From: Qipengyuania algicida
GTDB taxonomy: Bacteria; Pseudomonadota; Alphaproteobacteria; Sphingomonadales; Sphingomonadaceae
NCBI RefSeq assembly: GCF_009828025.1
Contig: NZ_WTYA01000001.1
Span: 186,001 to 250,000, forward strand
Length of the DNA: 64,000 nucleotides
Direction: 5' to 3'
The notes beneath the pieces are model-generated. The model was not told the DNA's origin. It searched no databases and saw only the letters and a list, made by a program, of their open reading frames with translations. Below are positions 9,057-21,351 of this stretch, piece by piece. A program made the translations under genes and the position numbers. Position 1 is the stretch's first letter; the number at the start of each line of letters is the position of its first letter.

Positions 9057-9865
9057 GATGCGGCGGCCTGGCTGCGTAGGGCGCGCAGGCGGGTCATCGC
9101 GCGAATGATCGTCGGCCCGCCGCAATAGAGCAGGTTCGGCGCAAACGGCGCGATGGTCGTGTGGTTCAATTGGCGCAGCACCGGGTGATGCTGCCCACGC
9201 GCGCTGCCAGCGACCAGCAGCACTTGCGGCGGATGCGCCACCACCTGTTCGAGCGAGAGATAGGCCCCCTGCCCCATGCCGCGCTCCGCCGAATAGCTGG
9301 TGAAACCTGCACGGCCGAGCAGGTCGCTGATCAGCGTTCCCGCACCCGGCACGATCCCGCCCGGTTGCCACAGCGCGGCGGTGATCGGCTTGCCGCCAAC
9401 GAGCTTCGCTGCCTTCGCAATCCGCTGGGCCAGCGCGCTTCCCCGTGCAGGATGCCCCGTCAGCGCGGCGATGCGGCGGACCTGCGCCTCGCTCTCCTCG
9501 ACGGTGCTCGCGATACCGAACGTCTCCACCCTCAGCCCCAGCCGCCGATAAGCCGCGAGCGTCGACGGTGCGGTGAAGCTGCTCGCCAGCACGAGGTCGG
9601 GGTGCAGCTCCAGCACCTCCTCCGCGCTGCCGCCGGTCGCATGGAGGCTGCGCGCGGTGGCAAGGTCCATCGAGGTCGAGCGCGGGTCCTGGCTATAATG
9701 TGAGATGGCGAGGATCTGCGCGCGATCGGCCACATCCGCGACGATCGCATCGGTGCAGGGATTGAGGCTGACGATGGTGGGGTGCTCCCGCGGCGCGGCG
9801 GCAGGCGTGGCGCTGGCCGCGCATCCCGCCAGCATCAGCGCCGCAAGGAGCACGCCGGATTTCAC
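9053..9865 (-). CDS. btuF: Cobalamin-type substrate-binding lipoprotein (BtuF-like)
   Basis: A 270-residue helical-backbone binding protein. The signal peptide ends in the lipobox LMLAGC (Cys at residue 15), so it is a lipid-anchored periplasmic protein. The mature part begins with the class III start (IVSLNPCTDAIV) and keeps the family pattern HPDLVLASS and a late LYCGGP segment. It hands B12 from the receptor to the BtuC permease. ATGA overlaps link it to the receptor gene upstream and the permease downstream. Confidence 0.9.
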   Translation of the reverse strand: MKSGVLLAALMLAGCAASATPAAAPREHPTIVSLNPCTDAIVADVADRAQILAISHYSQDPRSTSMDLATARSLHATGGSAEEVLELHPDLVLASSFTAPSTLAAYRRLGLRVETFGIASTVEESEAQVRRIAALTGHPARGSALAQRIAKAAKLVGGKPITAALWQPGGIVPGAGTLISDLLGRAGFTSYSAERGMGQGAYLSLEQVVAHPPQVLLVAGSARGQHHPVLRQLNHTTIAPFAPNLLYCGGPTIIRAMTRLRALRSQAAAS

Positions 9866-11847
9866 ATCCGGCCCCTCACCCCGATAAACGCCCCGCGTCC
9901 GGGCGAACCATACCCCGCCGCCGTCTGGTAGCTTTCGTCGAAGATGTTTTCGACCCGCCCGAACAGATCGATATCATGCGTCAGTGGTACAGAGGCGGTG
10001 ATGTCGGCCAGCGTGTAGCCCGCCAGCCGGTCAACTTCACCGGCCTTGTCGTAACTTGGGCCGACCAGCCGCAGCTGCCCGCCCAATGTCACCCCGAACG
10101 GTGCGGTGTAATCGGCATGGACCGTCGCCATGTCGCGCGGCCTGCGCGCCAGATCGAGGCCGGTGCCGCGATCCTGCGCGGTCAGATGGGTGTAGTATCC
10201 CGCCAGACGCAGGCCCGGCGCAAGCTGCGTGCCCGCCTCCAGCTCGATCCCATGCGCGCGCGCGCGGTCGGTGTTGTCATAGGTGCCAAAGGGCCGGTTG
10301 GTGCAGATTCCGCCGGTCACGCCGAAGCAAGAGACGAAGGTAATCAGCTGCGAAGAATCGCGCCGGAACGCGGTCAGCGCGAAATGCGTGCCTTCCCCGC
10401 GCGTGCCATGCTCGATCCCGAAATCGACGCTGGTGCTGGTCTCGGGCCGCAGCTGCTGGTTGCCGTAATCGGAATAGAGTTGATACAGCGTCGGTGGCTT
10501 GAACCCCTCGCCATAGCTGGTGCGCAAACGCCAGCCGTGTCCGAGGCCATAGCTGATATCGCCGCCAAGGCTCACCTTGCTGCCGAAGCGTTCATGATCG
10601 TCGACCCGCGCCCCGGCATGGGCCGCCAGATTGCCGAGAACCCAGCCCGCCTGCAGATAGCCGCCGGTGATACTGGTGGCGGCATGGGCGTCATAGCTCG
10701 TCTGGTAGCTGGTGCGTTCATGCTCGCCACCGAACGCCAGCGTCAGCCCGCCGATCAGGCGATATTCGCCGCGCAGGCTGACCATGTCCGAATGCCCGTC
10801 TCCGGTGAACGTCGGCGCGGGTCCGGTCGCGGGATCGAAATTGTCGCGCGCGGTATCGGCAAACGACCATGCGCCGCGCAGGGTCAGATCCATGCCGTAA
10901 TAAGCCAGACCCAGCGCGCCCGAATATTGCTTAGTCGTCTGCGTTTCGTCGGTATCGGCCAGCACGTAATTGGGCGGCGGGAAGCCGTCGATGTCGAGAT
11001 GGGCGTGCGAATAGCGGCCATTGGCGAAAGCTTCGATCTGCGGGGTCAGGTCGACATGCGCCGTGCCGCCCACGCCCCACTGCCTCAGCCCGTCGGGCTC
11101 GGTCCCGTCGGCGGCGGCGGAAAAGCCGTCGGACCGGATCGCCGCACCGCCCAGCCCAATGCTGTAGCCATCGCCCTTGATCCCCGCCGAAGCCTGCGTC
11201 GTCAGCGTGTTGCGCGCGCCATATTCGACGCTCGCGCCAAGGCCGGGCGTCGCGCGCGTGGTGATGTCGACCACCCCGCCCATCGCGTCCGCGCCCCAGA
11301 TGGTGCTGTTCGATCCGCGCAGGAAATCGATCCGGCTGATGTTGCTGGCGAGCAGCGTGCCGAAATCGAAGCCGCCCGCGGGTGAGGACGGATCGGCCAC
11401 GCGCACCCCGTCGATCAGCACCAGCAGCTGATCGGCATCGGCTCCGCGTACGCTGACCCCGGTGTAGGAGCCGAGCGGGCCGTTGCGGGTCAGACTGACC
11501 GAGGGAACCCGCTCCAGCACGCGGGCAATGTCGGCGCCCTGCACGGCGTCGATCTCTTGCCGGTCGATCAGCGTGACCGGTTGACCGGTGTTCTCGATCG
11601 AGGTCGACAGGCCATTGGCGGTGACGGTGATCGTCGGGGCATCGTCGGTTGCTGTCGCAGCGCGATCATGCCGCGCCGCCGGAACGGGTGTCGGTGTCGG
11701 AGCCGGGGCGGGTGCAGGCTCCCCCTGCCGGGCAAGGATTTCGGCGACCGCTGCGTCACCGGCATCCTGCCGCTGTTGCTGCGCATCCTGCGCATGGGCC
11801 GCCGATGCAATCAGCGAAACGGAGAAAAGAAACAGATATTTGGACAC
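9862..11847 (-). CDS. btuB: TonB-dependent outer membrane receptor, vitamin B12 (BtuB-like)
   Basis: A 661-residue receptor: signal peptide ending in AHAQ, a short Gln/Ala/Pro linker, a TonB-box-like PTITVTA segment, a plug domain with SVRGADADQ and GSNSTIWG motifs, and a beta-barrel ending in GVRGRM. Most barrels end in an aromatic residue; the terminal Met here is unusual. I chose the GTG at 11847 because GGAGG stands 4 bases upstream and the residues after it form a perfect signal peptide. An ATG at 11880 in the same frame would add 11 poorly fitting residues. It is the first gene after the cobalamin riboswitch, which assigns the ligand. Confidence 0.92.
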   Translation of the reverse strand: MSKYLFLFSVSLIASAAHAQDAQQQRQDAGDAAVAEILARQGEPAPAPAPTPTPVPAARHDRAATATDDAPTITVTANGLSTSIENTGQPVTLIDRQEIDAVQGADIARVLERVPSVSLTRNGPLGSYTGVSVRGADADQLLVLIDGVRVADPSSPAGGFDFGTLLASNISRIDFLRGSNSTIWGADAMGGVVDITTRATPGLGASVEYGARNTLTTQASAGIKGDGYSIGLGGAAIRSDGFSAAADGTEPDGLRQWGVGGTAHVDLTPQIEAFANGRYSHAHLDIDGFPPPNYVLADTDETQTTKQYSGALGLAYYGMDLTLRGAWSFADTARDNFDPATGPAPTFTGDGHSDMVSLRGEYRLIGGLTLAFGGEHERTSYQTSYDAHAATSITGGYLQAGWVLGNLAAHAGARVDDHERFGSKVSLGGDISYGLGHGWRLRTSYGEGFKPPTLYQLYSDYGNQQLRPETSTSVDFGIEHGTRGEGTHFALTAFRRDSSQLITFVSCFGVTGGICTNRPFGTYDNTDRARAHGIELEAGTQLAPGLRLAGYYTHLTAQDRGTGLDLARRPRDMATVHADYTAPFGVTLGGQLRLVGPSYDKAGEVDRLAGYTLADITASVPLTHDIDLFGRVENIFDESYQTAAGYGSPGRGAFIGVRGRM

Positions 11848-11851
11848 AAAA

Positions 11852-11888
11852 CCTCCATCGTGAACGGTTGTGCCGCTCATGACGGAGG
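11852..11888 (-). promoter_or_regulatory. Ribosome-binding-site sequestering helix of btuB
   Basis: On the minus strand CCTCCGTC (11888-11881) can pair with GATGGAGG (11859-11852) over 8 bp including one G-U. The second arm is the ribosome binding site of the GTG start at 11847. A second hairpin, GAGCGC/GCGCTC (11908-11889), lies directly upstream and could stack on it. No T-run follows, so control is likely at translation initiation. This also supports the GTG start. Confidence 0.55.
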
Positions 11889-11949
11889 GAGCGCAAAGAG
11901 ACGCGCTCACCCGTTTGCCATCGGTGCACCCCGCCCGTGGCCGAACGAC

Positions 11950-12120
11950 CGTCATCGGCAGGTCTCCTGGCTCCCGGATCATCGGCCCGCCCCCGCCTTC
12001 CCGACGCGCCCGAAAGCGGTATCAGTGGCATATTGGAGGCGGCCCTCCCCGGTCACAGTTGCGGGGGCAGCGGGAGCTTCGCACTCCCTTCCCTCTTAGG
12101 ATCCGGCCCTCTTGCGAAGG
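11950..12120 (-). promoter_or_regulatory. Cobalamin riboswitch
   Basis: On the minus strand the segment contains the complete B12 box AGCCAGGAGACCTGCC (11972-11957). Upstream are the core features CTGCCCCCGCAACTGTGA and an AAGAGGGAAGGGAG start, then GGGAAGGCGGGG. These match the class consensus in the right order. The ligand is adenosylcobalamin or a related form; binding switches off B12 uptake genes. The distance from the B12 box to the btuB start is about 110 bases and holds the sequestering helix. Exact ends are approximate. Confidence 0.95.
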
Positions 12121-12145
12121 ATGGATCAACCCATGACGTGCGCGG

Positions 12146-12174
12146 CCCTTAGGCGCGGCTGATCCGGCTGGCAA
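12146..12174 (-). promoter_or_regulatory. Possible sigma-70 promoter of the B12 operon
   Basis: On the minus strand TTGCCA (12174-12169) is followed after 17 bases by TAAGGG (12151-12146). The -35 box matches 5 of 6 positions but the -10 box is poor. The predicted start would fall about 20 bases before the riboswitch core, which is a sensible position and the main argument for it. Confidence 0.3.
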
Positions 12175-12278
12175 GATTTACGGATCGATAACCGTGACCA
12201 CGAACTTACCCTTAGTCGGTCGGTCGCCATAGGGCCGCTAACGCCGCAGAGCGCCATAACAAAAAGGTTCGCCGACAC

Positions 12279-12587
12279 ATGACCATTCGCTTCGCCGCCG
12301 CCCCCCAGCTTCGCCATTCTCACGTTGCGCGGGTGCTGTCATGGAACGGACCACAGGCCGCAGCGAACGACAATCCCGGCCAGCATGATCCGCTGTCCTC
12401 CCGCGCGGTGCGCGAGGCGCTGGCGCATTTTGCAATCCACGGGATGCGCGCCGCAAGCGAAGCACGGCGTGCCGCACTCGACGCGCGCGCGAGCGGCGAT
12501 CCAGCGGGTTTCCGCCATTGGGTCTCGATCTGCCGGGTGCTCGACGATCGGCTGGCAAACGACCTCGCGCCGCAGGAAGCCTGCTGA
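12279..12587 (+). CDS. Small conserved-looking sphingomonad protein, unknown function
   Basis: A 102-residue cytoplasmic protein with no signal peptide. It has an AANDNP motif near residue 28, then a helical segment (LAHFAIHGMRAASEARRAAL), and a C-terminal WVSICRVLDDRLA motif. This combination of a Gly-x-Arg-Ala-Ala helix followed by W-x-x-I-C-R-x-L-D-x-R-L resembles small hypothetical proteins I associate with Sphingomonadales; no function is known to me. It is divergent from the B12 operon and ends 199 bp before mdh. The ribosome binding site is weak (AAAAAGG). Confidence 0.65.
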   Translation: MTIRFAAAPQLRHSHVARVLSWNGPQAAANDNPGQHDPLSSRAVREALAHFAIHGMRAASEARRAALDARASGDPAGFRHWVSICRVLDDRLANDLAPQEAC

Positions 12588-12627
12588 CGGGCGCATTATT
12601 GCTACTGCAAACTATTCGCAAAGATAG

Positions 12628-13749
<1,122 letters not shown>

Positions 13750-13757
13750 TTTCCCGA

Positions 13758-13827
13758 GCCCCAGCGCAGGCTGGGGCCTCCATCGGCCCAGCGCCAGACC
13801 GAGAGAGGTCCCTGCCTTCGCAGGGAC
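13758..13827. repeat. Two short palindromic repeats between mdh and sucD
   Basis: GCCCCAGC-GCAG-GCTGGGGC (13758-13777) and GTCCCTGC-CTTC-GCAGGGAC (13808-13827) are perfect 8-bp hairpins with 4-base loops. They share the pattern YCCC-N-GC...GC-N-GGGR with a third copy at 41161-41178. They look like members of a dispersed REP-like family rather than terminators, as no T-run follows. Confidence 0.6.
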
Positions 13828-13845
13828 TCACAAAGGACCAGAGAC

Positions 13846-14736
13846 ATGAGCATCCTCGTAGACAAGAACACCAAGGTCATCACGCAAGGGATGACCGGCG
13901 ACACCGGCACTTTCCACACGCAGCAGGCGCTCGATTACGGGACGCAGATGGTTGCGGGTGTGACCCCCGGTAAGGGCGGCACCGAGCATATCGGCCTGCC
14001 CGTTTTCAACACGGTCAAGGAAGCCAAACAGGCAACCGGCGCGACCGCATCGTGCATCTATGTCCCGCCGCCGTTCGCAGCGGATTCTATCCTCGAAGCG
14101 ATCGACGCCGAGGTCGAACTGATCGTTTGCATCACCGAGGGCATTCCGGTCCTCGACATGGTGAGGGTGAAGCGTGCGCTCGACGGCAGTAAGAGCCGCC
14201 TTATCGGGCCCAACTGCCCCGGCGTACTGACCCCCGGCGAATGCAAGATCGGCATCATGCCCGGCTCAATCTTCAAGAAGGGTTCGGTTGGCGTCGTCTC
14301 TCGCTCGGGAACGCTGACCTATGAAGCCGTGCACCAGACGACAATGGTCGGCCTGGGCCAGACCACCGCGGTCGGCATCGGCGGCGATCCGGTCAATGGC
14401 ACCAATTTTATCGACGTGCTCGACCTGTTCCTCGACGATGACGAGACCAAGTCGATGATCATGATCGGCGAAATCGGCGGCAGCGCCGAGGAAGAAGCCG
14501 CAGAATTCATCAAGCATCAGGCGAAGAAGGGCCGCAAGAAACCGATGGTCGGCTTCATCGCGGGCCGCACGGCGCCTCCGGGCCGCCGCATGGGCCACGC
14601 CGGTGCGATCGTCTCCGGCGGTCAGGGCGGCGCGGAAGACAAGATCGCTGCGATGGAAAGCGCTGGCATTCGCGTCAGCCCCTCGCCCAGCGAACTCGGC
14701 ACCACGCTCGACGCGCTGCTGAAAGAGCTGGCCTAA
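13846..14736 (+). CDS. sucD: Succinyl-CoA synthetase alpha subunit
   Basis: A 296-residue subunit, full length. The CoA-binding loop [10 protein letters not shown] is at residues 15-24, GPNCPG and SRSGTLTYE are present, and the phosphorylated His is H251 in RRMGHAGAI. Together with the beta subunit it makes ATP or GTP from succinyl-CoA. The beta gene sucC, usually adjacent, is not in this window. The gene lies between mdh and the 2-oxoglutarate dehydrogenase genes, so the cluster still forms a TCA-cycle unit. Confidence 0.97.
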   Translation: MSILVDKNTKVITQGMTGDTGTFHTQQALDYGTQMVAGVTPGKGGTEHIGLPVFNTVKEAKQATGATASCIYVPPPFAADSILEAIDAEVELIVCITEGIPVLDMVRVKRALDGSKSRLIGPNCPGVLTPGECKIGIMPGSIFKKGSVGVVSRSGTLTYEAVHQTTMVGLGQTTAVGIGGDPVNGTNFIDVLDLFLDDDETKSMIMIGEIGGSAEEEAAEFIKHQAKKGRKKPMVGFIAGRTAPPGRRMGHAGAIVSGGQGGAEDKIAAMESAGIRVSPSPSELGTTLDALLKELA

Positions 14737-14744
14737 GCAGAATT

Positions 14745-14774
14745 GCGGATGGTCCCGCTGGTGGGACCGTCCGC
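14745..14774 (+). terminator. Strong hairpin between sucD and sucA, possible partial terminator
   Basis: GCGGATGGTCCC (14745-14756) pairs with GGGACCGTCCGC (14763-14774) over 12 bp with one G-U and a six-base loop. Only GTTTGT follows, so termination would be weak. It could instead tune the relative levels of sucD and sucA or mark a processing site. Confidence 0.45.
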
Positions 14775-14833
14775 GTTTGTGAGGCATTGGCATAGTGAGC
14801 CGACAATCCGGTCGGCGTTAAGGAAACCCCGTC

Positions 14834-17665
14834 ATGGGTAAAGAACCGCAAGACTTCATCCCCGAGCTGACCGATCAGGAAGGTCCGCAACCCGGCCCGA
14901 GCTGGGCCCGCAAGGGCTGGCCGCTGTCGGGCGTTGCGGCGGAGGACGATCTTACCCAGAGCCTCGACCCGATCGCAATGAAGATTGCGGTCGCCAAGGC
15001 GGCGGACAAGGCGGGCAAACCCACCGATCCCAAGGCGATCGAGCGCGCGGCCGAGGATTCGATCCAGGCGATGCTGCTGATCCGGCTGTTCCGCGTGCGC
15101 GGGCATCTGGCCGCCGATCTCGATCCGCTGGGCCTCAGCCATCGCGACGTGCCCGAAGAGCTGACGCTCGAATGGCACGGCTTTGCGGGCAAGGAAGATC
15201 GCGAAGTCTTCGTCGGCGGCGCTTTCGGTTACGACTGGGTCGCCATCGGCACGCTGTATCAGGCACTCAAAGACACCTATTGCGGCAATGTCGGCCTCGA
15301 ATACATGCACATCTCCGACACGGAGGAACGCCGCTTCCTCCAGGAGAAGTTCGAAAGCCCGGGCGAGACGATCCAGTTCACCGACGAGGGCAAGCGCGCC
15401 ATTCTGGCGGCGGTGATCCGCGGCGAACAATACGAGAATTTCCTCGGCAAGAAATACGTCGGGACCAAGCGGTTCGGCCTCGACGGGGGCGAATCGATGA
15501 TCCCCGCACTCGAAGCGGTGATCAAATACGGCGGCCAGATGGGCGTGCGCGAGATCATCTATGGCATGGCCCACCGTGGCCGCCTGAACGTGCTCGCCAA
15601 TGTGATGGCCAAGCCTTACAAGGTCATCTTCCACGAATTTCAGGGCGGCAGCGCCAACCCCGACGATGTCGGCGGTTCGGGCGATGTGAAATATCACCTC
15701 GGCACCAGCACCGACCGCAGCTTCGACGATATCAACGTCCATATGAGCCTGGTGCCCAACCCCAGCCACCTCGAAGCGGTGAACCCGGTGGTGCTGGGCA
15801 AGGCCCGCGCGCAGCAGGCGATCCGTGACGATCTGAAGAAGCACGAACAGGTCCTGCCCGTATTGATCCACGGCGATGCCGCCTTCGCCGGGCAAGGCAT
15901 CGTGTGGGAATGCCTCGGCTTTTCAGGCATCCGCGGGTACAACACCGGCGGTTGCATCCACTTCGTGATCAACAACCAGATCGGTTTCACCACCAGCCCG
16001 CAATTTGCGCGTTCATCGCCCTATCCCAGCGATGTCGCCAAGGGCGTTCAGGCGCCGATCCTGCACGTCAACGGCGACGATCCTGAAGCCGTCACCTTCG
16101 CCTGCAAGCTGGCGGTGGAATACCGACAGGTGTTCGGTCGCGATATCGTGATCGACATGTGGTGCTATCGCCGCTTCGGCCACAACGAGGGTGACGAGCC
16201 CAGCTTTACCCAGCCGTTGATGTACGACCGGATCAAACGGCATCCCAAGGTCAGCGTGATCTATACCGAACGCCTCGAGAAGGAAGGCGTGATCGAATCC
16301 GGCTATGCCGACGGGCTGACCGCGGAATTCACCGACCACCTCGAAAAGGAATTCGAGGCGGCGACCAGCTACAAGCCCAACGCAGCCGACTGGTTCGGCG
16401 GGCGCTGGTCGGGCCTCAACAAGCCGGCCGATCCGGAAAATGCGCGCCGCAATGTCGAAAGCGCGCTGGGCGACAAGCTGATGGGCAGCCTCGGGCGCAC
16501 GCTCACCACCGTCCCGGATGACGTGAACGTCCACAAGACGCTGGGCCGCATCCTCAAGGCCAAGGCCGAGATGTTCGAAAGCGGCGAAGGTTTCGACTGG
16601 GCAACCGCCGAAGCGCTGGCTTTCGGCAGCCTCGTCACCGAAGGCTTCGGCGTGCGATTGTCGGGCCAGGATTCTGGTCGCGGCACTTTCAGCCAGCGCC
16701 ACGCGGTGTGGATCGACCAGAAGGACGAGCACAAATACATCCCGCTGGCCACCCTGCCCCACGGCAAGTTCGAGGTCTATGACAGCCCGCTATCCGAATA
16801 TGGCGTGCTGGGCTTCGAATACGGGTTCGCCATGGCCGATCCCAAGACTCTGGTGCTGTGGGAAGCGCAGTTCGGCGATTTCGCCAATGGCGCGCAGATC
16901 ATGATCGACCAGTTCGTTGCCGCGGGCGAGGCCAAATGGCTGCGCGCCAACGGCCTCGTGATGCTGTTGCCGCATGGCTACGAGGGACAGGGGCCGGAGC
17001 ATTCCTCCGCACGCCTCGAACGCTTCCTTCAGCTCAGCGCGAACGACAATATGTGCGTGTGCAACATCACCGTGCCGTCGAACTACTTCCACGTGCTGCG
17101 CCGCCAGATGCTGCGCCCGTTCCGCAAGCCGCTGGTGATCATGACGCCCAAGAGCCTGCTGCGCCATCCGATGGCGAAGAGCGCGGCGAGCGAGTTCACC
17201 GGCGAGAGCCACTTCCGCCGGATCGTCAGCGACACGACCGAGATTGCCGACGAGAAGGTCAAGCGGCTGGTGCTGTGCAGCGGCAAGGTCGCCTATGACC
17301 TGATCCAGAAGCGTGACGAGGCGGGATTGGACGATGTGTCGATCGTGCGGATCGAACAGCTTTATCCCTTCCCCGGCGATCCACTGGCGCTGCGGATCGA
17401 ACGGATGACCAATCTGGAATCGATCGTGTGGTGTCAGGAAGAGCCGAAGAACAACGGTGCATGGTTCTTCGTCGATCGCCTGATCGAGGAAGCGGCCGAA
17501 AAGGCAGGCAAGTCCGGTATGCGGCCCTGCTATGCCGGACGCGAAGTGTCCGCGAGCCCGGCCACCGGTCTCGCCAAACGTCACCAGGTACAGCAGGAAT
17601 CGCTGGTCAGCATCGCTCTCGGCCTTGCCGATGGCGGAGCTGCCGCACGCGGCGACAGCAAGTAA
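14834..17665 (+). CDS. sucA: 2-oxoglutarate dehydrogenase E1 component
   Basis: A 943-residue thiamine-diphosphate enzyme that decarboxylates 2-oxoglutarate and passes the succinyl group to the lipoyl of E2. The N-terminal E2-binding helix region is followed by the cofactor motif GDA at 347-349 and NN at 380-381 (the GDG-to-NN thiamine fold), and by the transketolase-like pyrimidine domain with RGTFSQRHAVW near residue 615. Length is normal. AGGAAA upstream supports the ATG at 14834. The order sucA-sucB-lpd indicates one transcription unit for the complex. Confidence 0.97.
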   Translation: MGKEPQDFIPELTDQEGPQPGPSWARKGWPLSGVAAEDDLTQSLDPIAMKIAVAKAADKAGKPTDPKAIERAAEDSIQAMLLIRLFRVRGHLAADLDPLGLSHRDVPEELTLEWHGFAGKEDREVFVGGAFGYDWVAIGTLYQALKDTYCGNVGLEYMHISDTEERRFLQEKFESPGETIQFTDEGKRAILAAVIRGEQYENFLGKKYVGTKRFGLDGGESMIPALEAVIKYGGQMGVREIIYGMAHRGRLNVLANVMAKPYKVIFHEFQGGSANPDDVGGSGDVKYHLGTSTDRSFDDINVHMSLVPNPSHLEAVNPVVLGKARAQQAIRDDLKKHEQVLPVLIHGDAAFAGQGIVWECLGFSGIRGYNTGGCIHFVINNQIGFTTSPQFARSSPYPSDVAKGVQAPILHVNGDDPEAVTFACKLAVEYRQVFGRDIVIDMWCYRRFGHNEGDEPSFTQPLMYDRIKRHPKVSVIYTERLEKEGVIESGYADGLTAEFTDHLEKEFEAATSYKPNAADWFGGRWSGLNKPADPENARRNVESALGDKLMGSLGRTLTTVPDDVNVHKTLGRILKAKAEMFESGEGFDWATAEALAFGSLVTEGFGVRLSGQDSGRGTFSQRHAVWIDQKDEHKYIPLATLPHGKFEVYDSPLSEYGVLGFEYGFAMADPKTLVLWEAQFGDFANGAQIMIDQFVAAGEAKWLRANGLVMLLPHGYEGQGPEHSSARLERFLQLSANDNMCVCNITVPSNYFHVLRRQMLRPFRKPLVIMTPKSLLRHPMAKSAASEFTGESHFRRIVSDTTEIADEKVKRLVLCSGKVAYDLIQKRDEAGLDDVSIVRIEQLYPFPGDPLALRIERMTNLESIVWCQEEPKNNGAWFFVDRLIEEAAEKAGKSGMRPCYAGREVSASPATGLAKRHQVQQESLVSIALGLADGGAAARGDSK

Positions 17666-17697
17666 ATTCAATCGCCTAGATAAGGCAACGAGGTAAG

Positions 17698-18939
17698 ATG
17701 GCCCAGGAGATCAAGGTACCAACGCTCGGTGAATCGGTCACCGAAGCTACTGTCGGCGAATGGCTCAAGCAGCCCGGCGACCCGGTCCAGCGCGATGAAC
17801 CCATCGCCAGTCTCGAGACCGACAAGGTCGCCGTCGAGGTGCCCAGCCCGATCGCGGGCGTGATGGGCGAACTCAAGGTCGGCGTCGGCGACACCGTCGA
17901 AGTCGGCACGGTTATCGCCACCGTCGAGGAAGGCAGCGCCGGAGCGGCCAAGCCCGCCGCGCCCAAGGTCGAGAGCAAGGACGCACCCGCGCCCTCGCCT
18001 GCCCCCGCGCCAGCACAGGCGAAGGCGGCTTCCGGCGACGAATCGATCGCCATGTCGCCGGCCGTGCGCCGTGCAGTGCTCGAAGCCGGCGTCGATCCCA
18101 CGCAGATCAAGGGCACTGGCAAGGATGGCCGGTTGACCAAGGAAGACGTGCTCGCAGCCGCTGAAGCAAAGAAAAGCGGCGGTGCGGCGCAAGCGGCGCC
18201 TGCTGCCTCTGCCTCCCCCGCACCGGCTGCGACCGGCGAACGGCGCGAGGAACGGGTCAAGATGACCCGGATGCGCCAGACCATCGCCAAGCGGCTGAAG
18301 GGCGCGCAGGAAAATGCCGCGCTGCTGACGACGTTCAACGATGTCGACATGTCGGCGGTGATCGAAACGCGCAACCGCTACAAGGATCTGTTCGCCAAGA
18401 AGCACGACATCCGCCTCGGCTTCATGGGCTTCTTCTCCAAGGCCGCCTGTCTTGCGCTGCGGGACGTGCCCAGCGTCAACGCCTATATCGAAGGCGATGA
18501 GATCGTCTACCACGACTATGTCGATATCTCGGTCGCGGTCAGCGCGCCCAACGGCCTCGTCGTGCCGGTCGTCCGCGACGTCGACCAGAAGGGCTTTGCC
18601 CAGATCGAAAAGGACATCGCCGATTTCGGCGCGCGCGCCAAGGACGGCACGCTGACGATGGACGACATGAAGGGCGGCACCTTCACCATCTCCAACGGTG
18701 GTGTGTTCGGATCGCTGATGTCGACCCCGATCATCAACCCGCCGCAGAGCGCGGTTCTGGGCCTCCACCGGATCGAGGATCGCCCGGTGGTGGTGGATGG
18801 TGAGATCGTCATCCGTCCGATGATGTATATCGCGCTGTCCTACGACCACCGCCTGATCGATGGCCGCGAGGCCGTGACCGCATTGAAGATTATCAAGGAA
18901 GCGATCGAAGATCCCGCGCGGATGCTGATCGACCTTTGA
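17698..18939 (+). CDS. sucB: 2-oxoglutarate dehydrogenase E2, dihydrolipoamide succinyltransferase
   Basis: A 413-residue three-domain protein. A single lipoyl domain (about 1-78) carries the lipoylated K43 in ETDKVAVEV. An Ala/Pro linker follows, then the peripheral-subunit binding domain (about 118-155, [13 protein letters not shown] and [11 protein letters not shown]). The C-terminal acyltransferase domain has the active-site YDHRLIDG with H384 and D388. It transfers succinyl to CoA and forms the core of the complex. GAGG precedes the ATG, and it sits 32 bp after sucA. Confidence 0.97.
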   Translation: MAQEIKVPTLGESVTEATVGEWLKQPGDPVQRDEPIASLETDKVAVEVPSPIAGVMGELKVGVGDTVEVGTVIATVEEGSAGAAKPAAPKVESKDAPAPSPAPAPAQAKAASGDESIAMSPAVRRAVLEAGVDPTQIKGTGKDGRLTKEDVLAAAEAKKSGGAAQAAPAASASPAPAATGERREERVKMTRMRQTIAKRLKGAQENAALLTTFNDVDMSAVIETRNRYKDLFAKKHDIRLGFMGFFSKAACLALRDVPSVNAYIEGDEIVYHDYVDISVAVSAPNGLVVPVVRDVDQKGFAQIEKDIADFGARAKDGTLTMDDMKGGTFTISNGGVFGSLMSTPIINPPQSAVLGLHRIEDRPVVVDGEIVIRPMMYIALSYDHRLIDGREAVTALKIIKEAIEDPARMLIDL

Positions 18940-18949
18940 GGAAAGACAC

Positions 18950-20347
<1,398 letters not shown>

Positions 20348-20351
20348 TCCG

Positions 20352-21332
20352 ATGCCCGGCACCGTCGCTATAGTCGGTGCCGGGCAGATCGGGATTGCTG
20401 CTGCACGCGCATTCGTCGATGCTGGGTGGCAGGTGTTCGTTCACGCCCGTAGTCAGCCTGTTTGGACGGTAGATCAGGCGTATTTCCATTCCTATCGACT
20501 CGGCAGCGATCCAGTGCCCGTCGCCGATGTAATTGTCGACACGATCGCTTTCGATGCCGAGGACATCGCACGCTACGACCCAGACCGCGTTGGCCGGTTG
20601 ATTACCGTTTCCTCGGCCAGCGTTTACTGCGACGAGAAGGGACGCACGCTCGATGAAGCCGCCGGGAACGGCTTTCCCGAATTTGCTGCGCCCAGACTCG
20701 AAACCGATCCCACCGTCGCTGCCGGGCCTGCGACCTACTCCACCCGCAAGATCGCGATGGAGCAAGCCGCCAAGGAGAATTTCGGCGAGCGTGCGACCAT
20801 CCTGCGCCCCTGCGCGATCCACGGCCCTTGGTCGCGCCACCCGCGCGAATGGTGGTTCGTCAAGCGTTTCATGGATGATCGCCATCGCATCCCGCTGGTG
20901 CATCCCCGCGCCAGCCGGTTCCAGACCACATCGGTCGATCTGATCGGTCGATTTGCCGCCAGCGCTGCCGACCGAGATCTGAGCGGAATATTCAATCTTG
21001 CCGATCGCGACGCACCGGATGTTGGCGAAATCGGTCGAACGCTCGCCGCTCGTTGCGGCGCGACAGTTGAACTCGTCGAACTTGAGCACTTGCAAGGCGC
21101 TGTCGGACGAACACCATGGTCGGTGACCCGTCCCTTTGTCATTGCTGGCGACAAGGCAGTCACCGCAGGCAAAATCGAAGCGCAAACATACGCCGAAAGC
21201 ATAGCTCCGGCAGTTGATTGGCTATTCGAGACCGATCGATACGCTTGGCAAGCGACCTTTCCCCAGCTGGCCCGCTATCCGTGGGATATGTTCGACTATG
21301 CCGCCGAGGATGCTCTTTTCCAAACCCTGTGA
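20352..21332 (+). CDS. NAD-dependent epimerase/dehydratase family protein (extended SDR)
   Basis: A 326-residue protein starting directly with a nucleotide-binding GAGQIG motif (residues 9-14). A VSSASVY strand and a YSTRK (Y-x-x-x-K) pair supply the catalytic residues of extended short-chain dehydrogenases, and LRPCAIHGP matches the family's substrate-domain start. The substrate is unknown; sugar-nucleotide or cofactor-linked ketones are typical. It begins 4 bp after the lpdA stop, so it is probably co-transcribed with the TCA block, without an obvious metabolic link. Confidence 0.85.
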   Translation: MPGTVAIVGAGQIGIAAARAFVDAGWQVFVHARSQPVWTVDQAYFHSYRLGSDPVPVADVIVDTIAFDAEDIARYDPDRVGRLITVSSASVYCDEKGRTLDEAAGNGFPEFAAPRLETDPTVAAGPATYSTRKIAMEQAAKENFGERATILRPCAIHGPWSRHPREWWFVKRFMDDRHRIPLVHPRASRFQTTSVDLIGRFAASAADRDLSGIFNLADRDAPDVGEIGRTLAARCGATVELVELEHLQGAVGRTPWSVTRPFVIAGDKAVTAGKIEAQTYAESIAPAVDWLFETDRYAWQATFPQLARYPWDMFDYAAEDALFQTL

Positions 21333-21351
21333 CACGGTATGTTGTGTCAGC

